The notes under the pieces: model-generated
Databases searched by the model: none
What the model saw: only the letters and a program-made list of their open reading frames with translations
What the model was told of the DNA's origin: nothing
Translations under genes and position numbers: made by a program
Shown: positions 63,468 through 64,000 of the stretch, piece after piece
Layout: each line of letters begins with the position of its first letter
How positions within the stretch are numbered: position 1 is the first letter of the stretch
From: Pyrenopolyporus hunteri
Taxonomy: Eukaryota; Ascomycota; Sordariomycetes; Xylariales; Hypoxylaceae
Direction: 5' to 3'
DNA length: 64,000 bases
Assembly: GCA_902806595.1 (NCBI GenBank)
Contig: CADCXC010000005.1
Coordinates: 1,550,001 to 1,614,000 of the forward strand

Positions 63468-64000
63468 CGTACACCTGGCTGAATGTGTTAGGGCTGAGGG
63501 ATATCTATCGGTCGTGGTCCTGAGTAGGCAGATTCTGGCTGGATTGAAGGCGCGGGTCGAATATTAAGAGACGAACGCGGATAGTTGATGAATGAGTGAA
63601 TGATCGATCGCAGGAGATTCGGTGAATCATGGTAAGGTCATGAGAACATGTTAAATTAGTAGCAATTGTAAGTAAGCGCTGGGATGGGAGAAGAATTCAG
63701 TCCAGTTGGTCTTTGTTTGAACAACGCGGACGATACTTGGTATTTGGCTGTTGAGCTTCGAAAATAAATTGAAATGTAGAAGAGAAAAGGCTGAGCTTCA
63801 ATTCAAGGTACTTTGATACCTCTTCAAGATGGCCCCACCGCATAGCAGGTACCAATCTACATGTACCTAGGTACCTACATATTTGCGTAGTACGGATTAG
63901 CTAATACATGGAGTAGGAAAACTTTAATTCATTATGCATGAGTAGGTAGGTACTTATGGTAGGTGCAACGTTGTGGCGCGTCACCGCGTATGTAAGAAGG
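63468..64000. other. Upstream region of the THOC1 fusion gene
   Basis: 533 bp to the window edge, expected to hold the promoter of the THOC1 fusion gene. It contains ATGTACCTAGGTACCTACAT at about 63,860-63,880 and another TAGGTAGGTAC near 63,943. No reading frame of note. Confidence 0.5.

Noticed and set aside
15900..64000. Search by eye for tRNA genes and telomeric repeats
   Set aside because: No convincing B-box with a foldable cloverleaf and no TTAGGG array was found; a covariance-model scan would be needed to exclude tRNAs.

Overview
The window is nuclear DNA of a filamentous ascomycete (Pezizomycotina, most likely a Sordariomycete). The evidence is short spliceosomal introns (47-110 nt, GTRNGT donors, CTAAC branch points), Zn2Cys6 regulators, a cellular RNA-dependent RNA polymerase, a calpain and a class of intergenic motifs, next to a 15.8-kb AT-rich block that looks like DNA mutated to saturation by repeat-induced point mutation (RIP).

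Layout. 1-15,835: AT-rich, gene-free block with decayed repeats; almost all remaining C and G bases sit in CpG. The edge at about 15,836 is abrupt. 15,836-19,410: normal-composition DNA without a convincing gene. 19,411-64,000: thirteen protein genes. In order: calpain-family protease (+); Ni/Co transporter (-); Zn2Cys6 regulator 1 (-); allantoate/pantothenate-type MFS transporter (-); amidase (+); Zn2Cys6 regulator 2 (-); QDE-1-like RNA-dependent RNA polymerase (+); small secreted 8-cysteine hydrophobin-like protein (+); aldo/keto reductase (+); AIG2/gamma-glutamylcyclotransferase-like protein (+); Hsp90 co-chaperone Cdc37 (+); secreted PLC-like phosphodiesterase with a GPI-type tail (+); and a THOC1/Hpr1 protein fused to a guanylate-kinase domain (-). 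For most genes I worked out exon structures; splice phases close to an intact frame in all of them except one uncertain junction in regulator 1 and one uncertain donor in the THOC1 fusion.

Genes that may work together. The MFS transporter and amidase are divergent and share a 1.17-kb promoter with GATA clusters and a strong inverted repeat; a Zn2Cys6 regulator lies tail-to-tail with the amidase. This looks like a small amide or nitrogen-compound uptake unit. The other genes are single housekeeping or accessory genes.

Most unusual observations: (1) the in-frame fusion of a THO-complex subunit to a guanylate-kinase domain that keeps its P-loop but has changes at GMP-contact positions; (2) the CpG-sparing mutation spectrum of the AT block; (3) the 8-cysteine C-CC-C-C-CC-C secreted protein with atypical loops; (4) a 22-nt microexon carrying the first two zinc-cluster cysteines of regulator 2; (5) the palindrome in the transporter/amidase promoter. 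All functional statements are from sequence reading; no database search was possible.
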